DNA of 64,000 bases from an uncultured Thalassotalea sp. (GCA_947492575.1 CANLNK010000002.1:711685-775684), one strand, 5' to 3'; counted from the stretch's first letter, positions 27,702 through 38,448 are shown. Notes: generated by a model from the letters alone, not told the origin. A program made the numbers and translations.

Positions 27702-28124
27702 ATGTCGTCTGAAAACGAACTAAAAGAAGCAAATGAGCTTTTGCCGCCACAAATGCAATCAGGTGTCGTCGTTTTATATGACGCGATCTGCCCCACTTGT
27801 GTGGAAGACCGACGACGATATCAATCATTTCAGCGTCAAACCGATGAAAGCGTGCATTGGCTCGACGTTAACTCTGCAGCTGCGTTACTTGAAAGCTTCA
27901 ATATCAATCAACAAGACGCTATTTCTGAGCTGCACCTTATTGTCGATGGTAAAATGGTTGTCAAAGAACTCGACGCATACATTTTACTGTTTAAGCAGCT
28001 GCCAAAATTTCGTTGGGTTGGCTGGTTAATAGGCTTGCCCATAGTGAAACCTTTGCTAAGCCGTTATTATCATTACCGCGTACAAAAAAGATTAAAGCGC
28101 ACCGGCCGATTAGGACATGAATAA
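27702..28124 (+). CDS. DCC-family thiol-disulfide oxidoreductase-like protein (DUF393)
   Basis: 140 aa from ATG 27702 (an in-frame TTG 27687 lies inside a hairpin). The thioredoxin-like DUF393 pattern is present: VVLYDAICPTCVEDRRRYQ with a CxxC pair near residue 33, a central WLDVNS, and the C-terminal GWLIGLPIVKPLLSRYYHYR typical of the family. Usual members have DGxCxxC; here Asp-Ala-Ile replaces the DG pair. It starts 20 bases after the redox MOSC fusion and probably shares its transcript. Function in the family is largely unproven. Confidence 0.75.
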   Translation: MSSENELKEANELLPPQMQSGVVVLYDAICPTCVEDRRRYQSFQRQTDESVHWLDVNSAAALLESFNINQQDAISELHLIVDGKMVVKELDAYILLFKQLPKFRWVGWLIGLPIVKPLLSRYYHYRVQKRLKRTGRLGHE

Positions 28125-28144
28125 CCCAAAGAGCTAGCAACAGT

Positions 28145-28615
28145 ATGACACCGGCAATCAAGGCAGCAGAAAAAGCCAAAATAAAATTTGAGGTCCACAG
28201 TTACCAGCATGATGCAAACGCTGCATCTTATGGGCTGGAGGCGGTTGAAAAACTAAACTTAGCTGCAGAGCAAGTCTTCAAAACCTTAGTGTTATCTCTA
28301 GACAATAGCCAGTTAGTTGTGGCGATTGTCCCCGTTGAACATCAAGTTAATGTCAAAATGCTCGCCAAAGCGGCGGGTGCTAAAAAAGCACAAATGGCAA
28401 AGCCAGAGGATGTTGAGCGCAGCAGCGGCTATGTTCTCGGTGGTGTCAGTCCGCTTGGACAAAAGAAACAACTAAAGACGTTTCTCGATAGCAGTGCACA
28501 AGCACATGACCTCATTTATGTCAGTGCAGGACGTCGAGGGCTAGAGATTGCTTTATCGCCACAAGATTTGCTCACCTTAACGCGCGGAAGGTTTTGCCCT
28601 TTAATTCAGCAGTAA
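28145..28615 (+). CDS. ybaK: YbaK/EbsC-type Cys-tRNA(Pro) deacylase
   Basis: 156 aa, as E. coli YbaK (159 aa). YbaK removes cysteine mis-attached to tRNA-Pro in the cytoplasm. The whole protein is one YbaK/aaRS-associated domain: FEVHSYQHD near the N-terminus, EQVFKTLVL with the conserved Lys near residue 47, VKMLAKAAGAKKAQMA, and GYVLGGVSPLGQKK near residue 98. It starts 20 bases after the DUF393 gene on the same strand, probably the last gene of that operon. Confidence 0.93.
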   Translation: MTPAIKAAEKAKIKFEVHSYQHDANAASYGLEAVEKLNLAAEQVFKTLVLSLDNSQLVVAIVPVEHQVNVKMLAKAAGAKKAQMAKPEDVERSSGYVLGGVSPLGQKKQLKTFLDSSAQAHDLIYVSAGRRGLEIALSPQDLLTLTRGRFCPLIQQ

Positions 28616-28860
28616 AGAAAACTACAAGTACAAGCATAAGTACACTAAGCGCCCCTCTACAAAGGAAACATTTCCGTTTATTCTTTCGCTTTTAGGAAAA
28701 GAGCTGTGATAAAATTCGACGTTAGAAACTATTGAGTAAAACTTCGCCCTAGCAATCGGACACTCTTAATACCAATTTAATTATCCAGCGCCATGTTTTA
28801 TACATTGCTCTCCTGTGTACCAGCTTTGCCGACAGTGTTTTGTGAGTAAGAGAACTATTC

Positions 28861-29448
28861 ATGCTGCTAATGATCGATAACTACGATTCATTTACATTTA
28901 ATTTAGTGCACTATTTTCAGTCACTTGGGCAAATCGTAAAAGTCGTCCGAAACGATGAAGTAACATTAGGCGATATTGAAGCCCTAGCGCCAAGCTATAT
29001 TGTGATTTCGCCGGGGCCTTGTGACCCTGATAAAGCGGGGATTTCGCTAGCAGCAGTGGAACACTTCGCTGGTAAAGTGCCTATTTTAGGCGTTTGTTTG
29101 GGTCATCAGAGTATTGCGCAACATTTTGGCGCTAAGGTTGAAAAAGCTAAGCAAGCCATGCACGGTAAAACAAGTCATATAGTGCATAGCAAGGCGAACT
29201 TATTTGAAGCGCTAAATCATCCATTACAGGTAACTCGCTATCACTCGCTTATCGTCAACAAAGCTTCGTTACCTGATTGTTTAGAGGTGACAGCTTGGAC
29301 TCAAACAGATGAAGGTGAAGTCGATGAGATAATGGCGTTGCGCCATAAGACGCTGCCAATTGCCAGCGTACAATTTCACCCTGAATCCATACTGACAGAA
29401 CAGGGGCATGCACTTCTCAATAATTTTTTAACAGCTTATAGTTATTGA
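28861..29448 (+). CDS. pabA: Aminodeoxychorismate/anthranilate synthase glutamine amidotransferase
   Basis: 195 aa, class I glutamine amidotransferase. It supplies ammonia to PabB (folate) or TrpE (tryptophan). Motifs: [18 protein letters not shown] at the N-terminus, oxyanion loop [13 protein letters not shown] near residue 50, nucleophile Cys in [14 protein letters not shown] near residue 79, and catalytic His/Glu in [13 protein letters not shown] near residue 170. The neighbouring ornithine aminotransferase gene downstream parallels the pabA-argD neighbourhood of enteric bacteria, which supports pabA over trpG. Confidence 0.92.
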   Translation: MLLMIDNYDSFTFNLVHYFQSLGQIVKVVRNDEVTLGDIEALAPSYIVISPGPCDPDKAGISLAAVEHFAGKVPILGVCLGHQSIAQHFGAKVEKAKQAMHGKTSHIVHSKANLFEALNHPLQVTRYHSLIVNKASLPDCLEVTAWTQTDEGEVDEIMALRHKTLPIASVQFHPESILTEQGHALLNNFLTAYSY

Positions 29449-29549
29449 TAGCTAACACTGTCAATAAGATTGAAACGCTCAATAAATTAATGATTTAAAC
29501 TAAAATGTCGATATATACTTGATCGATATAAAGGTGAATTTCCCACTAC

Positions 29550-30695
29550 ATGCTACTTTTTGAACAAAACGACACAACTTGGTCTCTCTATCAGCGCTAC
29601 ATCAGCCTAGTTATCAGCAAAGAGTTTGCACAACAGCAAACCGGTGCTGTGAAGGTTGTAACCCAGCAAGATAGTGAGCAAGCGAATCGTCGCCGAGAAC
29701 TTCTGGCTGTAGAAGAGCGAACTAATCAAGAAAAACTGATTAAAGAACACGGTGAGCAGCACTTTCAAAAGCAAGTTATGCATCAATTTTTTGCCCGTGT
29801 CAGTATTGAAATCAATAACGAATTCGACAACAAAGAACACTTTTTTCAGCACTTCCTCAGTATTGAAGATGCAGCGCCAGCTATTCTCGAAATATTGTCA
29901 TTGCGCGCAGCATCTTTAAACCGCATTACGCCGCTCGTCAAAAGCTTAGTATGGCTATCAGATGAAGTGGTTAATCTGGTGAATAAGCCACAGTATCGCA
30001 AACGTGCAGATGTTAAGGTGTCAGATCCAAGTTTAGCGATTAACTACATCGGTTTAGAAAACCTCAAGCTGGTAATGCCAACCTATATTCTAAAGCATTG
30101 GTTGCCACACAGTACCGCACCATTCTCATTAATGAAGCGTAAACTGTGGAACGATAGTTTATCTGTCGCGCTTGCGGCTAAGGCATTAGCGCAGGCACAA
30201 GATAGTGATTGGTATACAGCTTTTACCGCAGGCATGCTATCAAATATTGGTTTATTGGCTGTCGCCCGCTGCTTCGTAAACAAACACAATGAAGTGTATA
30301 ACCGCGAAGTACGTGACGCTTATGATAAACGTGACAAGCGTTTACATGACGCATTGCTGCTTGTGGAAAGCTCTCCAGACTTACTTCTCGAGCAATTGTG
30401 CACGCGCAGCAATCAAATAGGTACCGACCTTGTTGAGCAAATGAACTTTGATCGTTTGCGTATAACCGAACCACTATTTGATTTAGCCTTTGTTAACGAT
30501 CCAAAGAAAATGACCGATATCGCGCAGTTAGTTGCCAAAGCGCGAGCTTATGTTGCTTTTCGCAGCCTAGCAAAAGAAGAGCTCATCAATAACGATGAAG
30601 CTAAGCTATTGCTTTCTGCAGCTAAAATCACGGCTGCAGATGTGGCATTATTGAAGAAAAGTGATATTGACCACATAAAACTCAACTTCAGCTAA
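29550..30695 (+). CDS. HDOD domain protein
   Basis: 381 aa. An N-terminal, partly coiled, Glu/Lys/Arg-rich region (about 20-85; LAVEERTNQEKLIKEHGEQHFQK) precedes an HDOD domain (about 105-310): IEDAAPAILEILSLRAAS, DPSLAINYIGLENLKLV, and TAFTAGMLSNIGLLAVARC. HDOD proteins are non-catalytic HD relatives used as signalling scaffolds. The usual HD-like positions are degenerate (LWNDSLSVALAAKAL), consistent with no phosphohydrolase activity. It lies between pabA and the AST genes, 101 bases after pabA. An AAGGTG site is 13 bases before the ATG. Confidence 0.8.
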   Translation: MLLFEQNDTTWSLYQRYISLVISKEFAQQQTGAVKVVTQQDSEQANRRRELLAVEERTNQEKLIKEHGEQHFQKQVMHQFFARVSIEINNEFDNKEHFFQHFLSIEDAAPAILEILSLRAASLNRITPLVKSLVWLSDEVVNLVNKPQYRKRADVKVSDPSLAINYIGLENLKLVMPTYILKHWLPHSTAPFSLMKRKLWNDSLSVALAAKALAQAQDSDWYTAFTAGMLSNIGLLAVARCFVNKHNEVYNREVRDAYDKRDKRLHDALLLVESSPDLLLEQLCTRSNQIGTDLVEQMNFDRLRITEPLFDLAFVNDPKKMTDIAQLVAKARAYVAFRSLAKEELINNDEAKLLLSAAKITAADVALLKKSDIDHIKLNFS

Positions 30696-30747
30696 CAATT
30701 TAGCTATTTCATTTACTGCCTTTATCTCATAATTTTTTTTTGATTAG

Positions 30748-30766
30748 TTATGAAGACTGTTCATAA
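30748..30766. promoter_or_regulatory. Inverted repeat upstream of astC, candidate operator
   Basis: TTATGAA-gactg-TTCATAA, a perfect 7-bp inverted repeat, lies about 225 bases before the astC start. It resembles ArgR boxes (TGAAT-N4-ATTCA) except that the half-sites are one base closer. ArgR control would fit the arginine pathway, but this is inference. Confidence 0.35.
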
Positions 30767-30990
30767 AGCCTGATATTAACTACTCCCGCTACAGCCCTTG
30801 CCCGTCCGCACTTCTATTGTAAACGTGGCGTTAAAATAGTTATTCACTGTTCATGCATAAAACGCTACAAGCCTTGGATTTACTGGGCTAGAATCGAATA
30901 CAAACAAGACATTTGCTCACTTTTCTGCCATACTGCTCGTCTATTTTTTGTAAAATAATGATGGCAAGCCCACATAAAGAGGAGACAAAA

Positions 30991-32205
30991 ATGTCGAACC
31001 ATTTTCCTGTAAACCGCGAGTTATTTGATGATGTTATGGTGCCAAACTACGCACCTTCAAAAGTTATTCCAGTACGCGGTGAAGGCTCTCGAGTATGGGA
31101 TCAAGAAGGCAAAGAATTTATCGATTTCGCTGGTGGTATCGCAGTTAACTGTTTAGGTCACTGTCACCCAGCATTAGTTAGTGCATTAAAAGAGCAAGGC
31201 GAAAAGATTTGGCATTTATCAAATGTCATGACAAATGAGCCAGCATTGCGTTTAGCAAAGAAAATGACTGACAGCACATTTGCAGACAAAGTTTACTTCG
31301 CAAACTCTGGTGCAGAATCAAACGAAGCCGCGCTAAAACTTGCGCGTCGTTGGGCATTAGATAACTTTGGTGAGCACAAATCACAAATCATCTCATTCAA
31401 GCAAGGTTTCCACGGTCGTACTTTCTTCACAGTAACTGTTGGTGGCCAAGCTGCATACTCAGATGGTTTTGGTCCTAAGCCAGGTGATGTTGTTCACGCT
31501 GAGTACAACGACTTAGCTTCTTTCAAAGAGCTTATCTCTGACAACACATGTGCAGTAATGATGGAACCACTTCAAGGTGAAGGTGGTATCGTATCTCCTA
31601 CGCAAGAATTTGTTGAAGGCGTACGCGAGCTGTGTAGCCAGCACAACGCTTTATTGATTTTCGATGAAGTACAAACAGGTGTTGGCCGTACAGGCGAATT
31701 ATACGCTTACATGGGTCTTAACGTTACTCCAGATATCCTAACAACAGCAAAAGCGTTAGGTGGTGGTTTCCCTATCGGCGCAATGATCACGACAACTGAC
31801 ATTGCTAAGCACTTAAAAATTGGTACTCACGGTAGCACATACGGTGGTAACCCATTAGCATGTGCTGTTGCTGAAGCGGCTTTTGACACTGTTAACGATA
31901 AAGCAATGTTAGACGGCGTAAAAGCGAAAGAACAACTATACTTCGATGGCTTAAAAGCAATTAACGAGAAATACAACGTATTTAAAGAAGTACGTGGTAA
32001 AGGTTTACTTATCGGTGCGGTATTAACTGACGAATACCAAGGTAAAGCAAAAGAATTCTTAGTTGCAGCAATGGAAGAAGGTCTAATGACACTAGTTGCT
32101 GGTGCGAGCATTGTACGTTTTGCACCATCTCTAATCATCCCTGATGCAGACATTGCAGAAGGTTTAGCTCGCTTCGAAAAAGCAGTCGCTAAACTAGCAA
32201 AATAG
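30991..32205 (+). CDS. astC: Succinylornithine/acetylornithine aminotransferase
   Basis: 404 aa PLP-dependent class III aminotransferase. It transaminates N2-succinylornithine (arginine catabolism) and usually also N-acetylornithine (arginine synthesis, ArgD). Motifs: [21 protein letters not shown] near residue 40, [17 protein letters not shown] near 100, [15 protein letters not shown] near 218, and the PLP lysine in [17 protein letters not shown] near 250. ATG 30991 carries a strong AGAGGAG site seven bases upstream; longer in-frame starts lack one. It heads astC-astA-astD, so a catabolic role is clear; whether it is also the biosynthetic enzyme is not shown. Confidence 0.93.
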   Translation: MSNHFPVNRELFDDVMVPNYAPSKVIPVRGEGSRVWDQEGKEFIDFAGGIAVNCLGHCHPALVSALKEQGEKIWHLSNVMTNEPALRLAKKMTDSTFADKVYFANSGAESNEAALKLARRWALDNFGEHKSQIISFKQGFHGRTFFTVTVGGQAAYSDGFGPKPGDVVHAEYNDLASFKELISDNTCAVMMEPLQGEGGIVSPTQEFVEGVRELCSQHNALLIFDEVQTGVGRTGELYAYMGLNVTPDILTTAKALGGGFPIGAMITTTDIAKHLKIGTHGSTYGGNPLACAVAEAAFDTVNDKAMLDGVKAKEQLYFDGLKAINEKYNVFKEVRGKGLLIGAVLTDEYQGKAKEFLVAAMEEGLMTLVAGASIVRFAPSLIIPDADIAEGLARFEKAVAKLAK

Positions 32206-32224
32206 ACACTAGCCTATTTTGATA

Positions 32225-32250
32225 ACACTTGCCGTTAACGCGGCAAGTGT
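32225..32250 (+). other. Perfect stem-loop between astC and astA
   Basis: A 10-bp perfect stem ACACTTGCCG / CGGCAAGTGT with a 6-base loop lies in the 81-base intergenic gap, without a T-tract. Such elements usually stabilise the upstream mRNA or adjust operon stoichiometry. Confidence 0.6.
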
Positions 32251-32286
32251 GACTACCACTCAAAGCCAATCCACAGAGAAAGTTTT

Positions 32287-33303
32287 ATGATTATTATACG
32301 CCCTATTCAAGCGAGCGATTATGATGCATTGCACCAGATTGCTATCGAATCAGGACACGGTTTTACATCACTTCCTGTTAATGAAGAGCTACTAACAAAG
32401 CGCATTAACCACTCAGAAGCTTCGTTTAACAAAGACGTGAGCCAACCAGGCGATGAAGGTTACCTTTTCGTTATGGAAGATACCGAAACAGGTAAAGTTG
32501 TCGGTACTAGTGGTATCGAAGCTGCCGTTGGACTAGAAGATGCGTTTTATCACTACCACTTAGGTAAAGTTGTTCATAACTCTCGCGAGCTAGGTATTTA
32601 CAACACCGTAGAAACCTTATCTTTATGTAACGACTACACTGGTGCGACGGAAATCTGCACCTTATTCTTGGGTGAATCTCACCGCAAGAATAATAACGGC
32701 CGTTTCTTATCTCGCTTCCGTTTTATGTTTATTGCAGAACATGCTGAGCGATTCTCAGATACCGTTATCGCTGAAATGCGCGGCGTGTCAGATAGCGATG
32801 GTCGCTCACCGTTCTGGGCATGGCTAGAAGAGCACTTCTTCTCAATGGACTTTCCTACAGCGGACTACTTAACCGGTATTGGTAAAAAGGTTTTTATCGC
32901 TGAACTAATGCCTAAATACCCGATTTACGTGAACTTACTAAGTAAAGATGCGCAAGCGGTTATCAATAAAGTTCACGACAAAACGGTACCAGCATTGCGT
33001 CTGCTAGAAGCAGAAGGCTTCGCTCGCAAAGGATACGTAGACATATTTGATGCGGGCCCAACGGTAGAAGCCAATATAAAAAGTATTCGTACGGCTGTAG
33101 AAAGTGAACGATACCAAGTGATTATCGGTGATGTAAGTGAAAGTAATAACTACATCGTTTGTAACACAAAAATTAAAAGCTTCCGTGCAGCGCAAGCTAG
33201 CGTATCGATCAGAGAAACAGCAAAACAGGTAGTGCTTACTCAAGATGTGGCAGATGCACTATTGGTCAACGAAGGCGATTGGGTTCGCATCGTTGCAAAC
33301 TAA
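32287..33303 (+). CDS. astA: Arginine N-succinyltransferase
   Basis: 338 aa, as E. coli AstA (344 aa). It transfers succinyl from succinyl-CoA to arginine, the first step of the AST pathway. The GNAT-like AstA family is recognisable from IIRPIQASDYDALHQIA at the N-terminus, GYLFVMEDTETGKVVGTSGIEA near residue 60, ICTLFLGESHRKNNNGRFLSRFRFMF near 123, and the conserved GRSPFWAWLEEHFFSMDF near 172. It lies between astC and astD on the same strand, 18 bases before astD. astB and astE are not in the window. Confidence 0.95.
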   Translation: MIIIRPIQASDYDALHQIAIESGHGFTSLPVNEELLTKRINHSEASFNKDVSQPGDEGYLFVMEDTETGKVVGTSGIEAAVGLEDAFYHYHLGKVVHNSRELGIYNTVETLSLCNDYTGATEICTLFLGESHRKNNNGRFLSRFRFMFIAEHAERFSDTVIAEMRGVSDSDGRSPFWAWLEEHFFSMDFPTADYLTGIGKKVFIAELMPKYPIYVNLLSKDAQAVINKVHDKTVPALRLLEAEGFARKGYVDIFDAGPTVEANIKSIRTAVESERYQVIIGDVSESNNYIVCNTKIKSFRAAQASVSIRETAKQVVLTQDVADALLVNEGDWVRIVAN

Positions 33304-33309
33304 GGCTAA

Positions 33310-34791
<1,482 letters not shown>

Positions 34792-34810
34792 TTGATCTTG
34801 ATTAATCTTT

Positions 34811-34846
34811 CGTATGCTTGTTTTAGTTATAGTAAACAAGCATACG
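34811..34846 (+). other. Long perfect stem-loop after astD
   Basis: A 13-bp perfect stem CGTATGCTTGTTT / AAACAAGCATACG with a 10-base loop starts 19 bases after the astD stop. The sequence after it is not a T-tract, so it is more likely an mRNA-protecting or regulatory structure than a strong intrinsic terminator. Confidence 0.6.
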
Positions 34847-35039
34847 ATTGGTTAAAATATCACCCATGAAGCTTAATTATCAACTACAAACGCTAGGCCT
34901 TCGCCCTACGTTTTTCAAAAGCATCGATCAAATCTAATCTCTGACGACTAGTTAGCGCATGCTGTCGTCTACAATTTACTCCGCGTATAGCGTCCGTTAA
35001 CTCTTACTAATTCTATTTTTTGTATTAATAGGAATTATT

Positions 35040-35840
35040 ATGACTACGCAAGTAACACAATTATTTAATCACATTTGGCAACAATACCTAGAAGTAACTC
35101 CTTCTGCTGACAAAGTTCATCAGCTATTAGGTTCAGGTAATGACGTAATCAACGACCACGTTGCCTACCGCACTTTTAACATCGAGAAGGTTAATTTAGA
35201 GAAGCTCGCTGCTCACCTAATTAAGCTGGGTTACAAAGAGTGTGGCGAATACCACTTCGAAGCGAAAAAGCTCTATGCTAAGCATTTCGAACATGCTGAC
35301 AGCACTCAGCCAAAAGTTTTCATTAGTGAACTTTTAGTTGAAGAGTTTTCGCCAGAAGTACAAACGATCATTCACAAGTTAGTAGACCAACTGCCAACTG
35401 AAGCAGTAACTGCTGACAACTTCCTATACGCTGGTAAGCAATGGGATGTTAGTTTTGAAGACTACAAAACACTTTTAGCAGAAAGTGAGTATGCGGCTTG
35501 GATGGCTGCTTGGGGTTACCGCGCAAACCACTTCACAGTGAGCATTAATCACCTTGAAAACCATGAGACTATTGAGTCTGTTAACGAAGCTGTTAAGGCG
35601 GGTGGTTTTGCACTTAATAGCGTTGGTGGCGAAATCAAAGGCGATAAAGCTGTTAAGCTAGAGCAGTCTTCAACACTGGCTGATAAAGCGCCTGTAGCAT
35701 TTAGCGACAAAACTGTTGAAATCCCAAGCTGTTTCTACGAGTTCGCGAAGCGTTACCCGCTAGCAAATGGTGAGCTTTACACCGGTTTCGTTGCTGCTTC
35801 AGCAGACAAAATCTTCGAAAGCACAAACGCTGCAGCTTAA
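35040..35840 (+). CDS. DUF1338 domain-containing protein
   Basis: 266 aa. It matches the short DUF1338 proteins that sit near ast genes in Shewanella and relatives; longer relatives (HglS/YdcJ type) include 2-oxoadipate dioxygenase/decarboxylase, an Fe(II) VOC-fold enzyme. Possible metal ligands are His in VINDHVAYRTFN near residue 40 and in YRANHFTVSINHLEN near residue 162, with a Glu later (GELYTGF). It lies 248 bases after astD on the same strand, so a role in amino-acid breakdown is plausible, but the substrate is unknown. It is followed by a strong terminator. Confidence 0.82.
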   Translation: MTTQVTQLFNHIWQQYLEVTPSADKVHQLLGSGNDVINDHVAYRTFNIEKVNLEKLAAHLIKLGYKECGEYHFEAKKLYAKHFEHADSTQPKVFISELLVEEFSPEVQTIIHKLVDQLPTEAVTADNFLYAGKQWDVSFEDYKTLLAESEYAAWMAAWGYRANHFTVSINHLENHETIESVNEAVKAGGFALNSVGGEIKGDKAVKLEQSSTLADKAPVAFSDKTVEIPSCFYEFAKRYPLANGELYTGFVAASADKIFESTNAAA

Positions 35841-35864
35841 TTTAAGCCACCTTGCTTATCCGAC

Positions 35865-35895
35865 AAAAGCTCGCTTTTTTAGCGAGCTTTTTATT
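35865..35895 (+). terminator. Terminator after the DUF1338 gene
   Basis: Stem AAAGCTCGC / GCGAGCTTT with a 7-base loop, followed by TTATTTT, 24 bases after the stop codon. Confidence 0.9.
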
Positions 35896-36259
35896 TTCTG
35901 CATTTTCCTAGGGTCTATTGAACTTTCAGGGTTAAATTTTGTTCGAGTTAAATGCATTCTTATCGCGGCACTTGTGATACGCATAGTTATTCTACGCACA
36001 GAGCAAGTAACAATGAGAAAAATGCATTTAAACGAATCCCTTTTACTAGATATTGGGGACAGCATTTATGATGCCTTTCTGCTGTGTTATCGCTAATTTA
36101 TGTGGAATGACCACACGACATAAGCTCTGCCTTGCATAAAGACCTCATAAATAGCTGCAAAAATAGCCTCGAAAGATCAACAGACCCTAACCTACTTGAT
36201 AAATTTACTATAATCAGAGTAAAGTTATGCTTTAACTCTTCTCGACATAGCGGATTAAC
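35896..36259. other. Non-coding stretch, nothing recognised
   Basis: About 360 bases between the DUF1338 terminator and the DUF3802 gene. Short frames exist on both strands but lack ribosome-binding sites and resemble no family. It presumably holds the promoter of the DUF3802 gene; no clear -35/-10 pair stands out. Confidence 0.5.
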
Positions 36260-36607
36260 ATGGTCACAGATACGGACGGATACGTTCATATTATTGAATA
36301 CCTTACGCAGCATCTTAACCTTTTTGAGAATGCAGGTACTTCCTCAGGCGGCGATTCTGTAATGGAAGTGATAGAGCAAGAGTTAAGTGATCAAATCATA
36401 CTCGTGTGTAGCCAAAATGATGAGCTCACATTCAACCAACGCAACATGATCATTCGTGAAGTTGACGCTATTGTTTATGACTTGGAAGAGATTCTGTCTG
36501 CGGTAGTTAATAACCCTGTCACCGCTGATCAGAAAACTTTTATTGTTGAGTTTGCCGGCTTAATAAAAAACCTATTCGATACTGAAATTCACAACCTGCC
36601 TAAATAA
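36260..36607 (+). CDS. DUF3802 family protein
   Basis: 115 aa, acidic, all-helical in appearance, no signal peptide or membrane segment. The N-terminal MVTDTDGYVHIIEYLTQHLN and middle IIREVDAIVYDLEEIL are what I recall of DUF3802, a family of unknown function largely confined to Shewanella, Colwellia and relatives and found near DUF1338 and OsmC genes. The neighbourhood here agrees. Function is unknown. It lies 79 bases before the OsmC gene. Confidence 0.68.
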   Translation: MVTDTDGYVHIIEYLTQHLNLFENAGTSSGGDSVMEVIEQELSDQIILVCSQNDELTFNQRNMIIREVDAIVYDLEEILSAVVNNPVTADQKTFIVEFAGLIKNLFDTEIHNLPK

Positions 36608-36686
36608 ACCACTAACTCACTTTTTCTGGCATAAATAACACTGTAGAATCTTGCCACTATAGTCATTCAACACTAGTGGTAATTAA

Positions 36687-37094
36687 ATGAAAGCAACAGT
36701 TAAGTGGGTAGATAACGAACTTTTCCTTGGTACATCAGAAAGCGGGCACTGTGTCGCGATGGACGCTAACGGTGGCGAGACTGCTCCGAGTCCAATGGAA
36801 AATGTTTTAATGTCTTTGGGCGGTTGCTCTTCTGTCGACGTCGTCAGTATTTTGCAAAAAGCGAGACAAAAGATCACTGCTTGTCGTGTAGAGCTTTCAG
36901 GAACGCGTGTAGACAGCGTACCACGCGTTTTTTCAGATATTCATTTACATTTTATCGTTACGGGTTATGACGTTGCTGAGAAGCACGTTGAGCGTGCTGT
37001 AGCACTTTCTGCAGATAAGTACTGCTCTGTAGCGCTAATGTTAGATAAAGCGGTTAATATTACTCACGATTTTGAAGTTGTAGCTGCTGAGTAA
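36687..37094 (+). CDS. OsmC family protein (YhfA-like)
   Basis: 135 aa, single OsmC/Ohr-fold domain. Members are thiol peroxidases or hydroperoxide-resistance proteins, and YhfA-like members are of unknown role. Visible: GGETAPSPMENVLMSLGGCSSVDVVSIL with a Cys near residue 50, and KYCSVALMLDKAVNITHDFEV with the second Cys near residue 113, the pair forming the redox centre. In E. coli, yhfA lies beside prkB and crp; here prkB is nearby but convergent, so the neighbourhood is partly conserved. A long hairpin follows. Confidence 0.85.
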   Translation: MKATVKWVDNELFLGTSESGHCVAMDANGGETAPSPMENVLMSLGGCSSVDVVSILQKARQKITACRVELSGTRVDSVPRVFSDIHLHFIVTGYDVAEKHVERAVALSADKYCSVALMLDKAVNITHDFEVVAAE

Positions 37095-37113
37095 TTAACA
37101 GCGCTACGTTACT

Positions 37114-37150
37114 AACGTTAGCTAAGAGTGAAAAAGCCTTGGCTAACGTT
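37114..37150. terminator. Hairpin between convergent OsmC and metallopeptidase genes
   Basis: A 13-bp stem AACGTTAGCTAAG / CTTGGCTAACGTT (one G-T pair) with an 11-base loop, followed by a T-rich run. It lies between convergent genes and probably terminates the plus-strand transcript. Confidence 0.6.
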
Positions 37151-37171
37151 CAAAGCTTCTTTTTTACTTTT

Positions 37172-38437
37172 CTAAATGCCCAATTCCGCTTTTATTCGGA
37201 CAAGTCCTTCGTCATCGATATAGTTACTTAACACTGTAAGCAAAGATTTAGCGTCTATCTGACGCTCGGTGCCTTTATCTCTGGCTAAGTGTTGCCACAA
37301 TTTATAGCCTATTTCTTTGTCTTTACTGTAGAGTTCTGCTAGTTGATAAAACTGCAACCCACAGTAATACAAGGCTTGATATTCGCCGTTCTCCGCAAGC
37401 ACATCCAACGACGTAGTCTCCAGCACCTGTTTGCACTCTGCCTCTGCTTGATTGAGTCGAGACAAAATATAAGGCTTACTTGCTGGTAGAAATTGCTCCA
37501 GCAATTTACTCGCTAAATACTCTGCGTGGCCTTCATGAATCCAAGCATCTTTCTCGGCAATATTCGCAGCAGCAATGTCTTGATATACATGCACTGCTTC
37601 ATGGGCATAGAACCACAATAATTCATACTGGTTAATTGGCGTTATTTTGCCATACCAATGCATGAATATTTGATTTGGCAGTACACCACCTTGACGGCCA
37701 TATTCCCCGTCATCCGTGGGCCCAAATGACGCAAAAAGCATTGGGTGTTTACTATTCGCCTTTAATTGGTTAGCGAGTACTTCCATCGCCTTTGGCAAAA
37801 AAGCACTAAGGTTCTCAACAATAGCGCTGGGCAGTGCTGGATCTATGACCGCACTAAAGTGACTGTTATGTATCGGCTTTAATTGCCCGACGAACACTTT
37901 TGTACCGTCGTTACTGTCGTACCAACTCGCTTGATTCTTAACTACATTACCCGAGAAAAGAATCGTGTCTCTATCGGGGACAGTTACGCGGATGTACCAG
38001 GTATTTTCGTTGCTTAAACAAAGGTTGGCGCAAGCAAAAAATCTGGCACTATGAAATACCATAGACCCCTCTGAAAATGGAGAGAATGGGGCATAGTATT
38101 TAGGTAAATGGGTATAGGTAGGCGTAAGTTGGAACGTTACCTCAGTAAAGGCAGTTCCGTCTCGTCGAAAAACGCTATCTTTACCAGCAAGCTGGCTTAG
38201 CTCAAATCCTTGCTCGACTATTGTCCATCGGTCATGTCGAGAAAAATCGCGCGTAATCACAAACTGGAGGCTCTGAATAGGTACTTTACTCTTATAAGTA
38301 ACTTGCCATTCATTGCTAGCTGATTTAGCGATATCGGTAATCAAAATATTTTTCGCGATACCGAAGCCTGAATATACTATAAGGCAAAGCGGTATAATAA
38401 AGCTGACGAATAAGTTAACGAGTAAACACTTCCTCAT
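37172..38437 (-). CDS. Putative secreted zinc metallopeptidase (HExxH...E)
   Basis: 421 aa. An N-terminal hydrophobic segment (LVNLFVSFIIPLCLIVYSGF) acts as signal peptide or anchor, followed by a beta-rich region to about residue 190. The zinc motif HEAVH lies near residue 279 and the third ligand Glu in WIHEGHAEYLA near 299, spaced 18 residues as in gluzincins (M1/M61-like peptidases). A helical C-terminus follows. The overall sequence is otherwise unfamiliar, so a peptidase is predicted from the motif only. It is transcribed with prkB, starting 11 bases after it. Confidence 0.7.
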   Translation of the reverse strand: MRKCLLVNLFVSFIIPLCLIVYSGFGIAKNILITDIAKSASNEWQVTYKSKVPIQSLQFVITRDFSRHDRWTIVEQGFELSQLAGKDSVFRRDGTAFTEVTFQLTPTYTHLPKYYAPFSPFSEGSMVFHSARFFACANLCLSNENTWYIRVTVPDRDTILFSGNVVKNQASWYDSNDGTKVFVGQLKPIHNSHFSAVIDPALPSAIVENLSAFLPKAMEVLANQLKANSKHPMLFASFGPTDDGEYGRQGGVLPNQIFMHWYGKITPINQYELLWFYAHEAVHVYQDIAAANIAEKDAWIHEGHAEYLASKLLEQFLPASKPYILSRLNQAEAECKQVLETTSLDVLAENGEYQALYYCGLQFYQLAELYSKDKEIGYKLWQHLARDKGTERQIDAKSLLTVLSNYIDDEGLVRIKAELGI

Positions 38438-38448
38438 AAGGTCGTTAT

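Noticed and set aside
35767..36362. Short plus-strand frames around the DUF1338-DUF3802 gap
   Set aside because: They cross the DUF1338 end and its terminator or overlap the DUF3802 start in another frame, and lack Shine-Dalgarno sequences.
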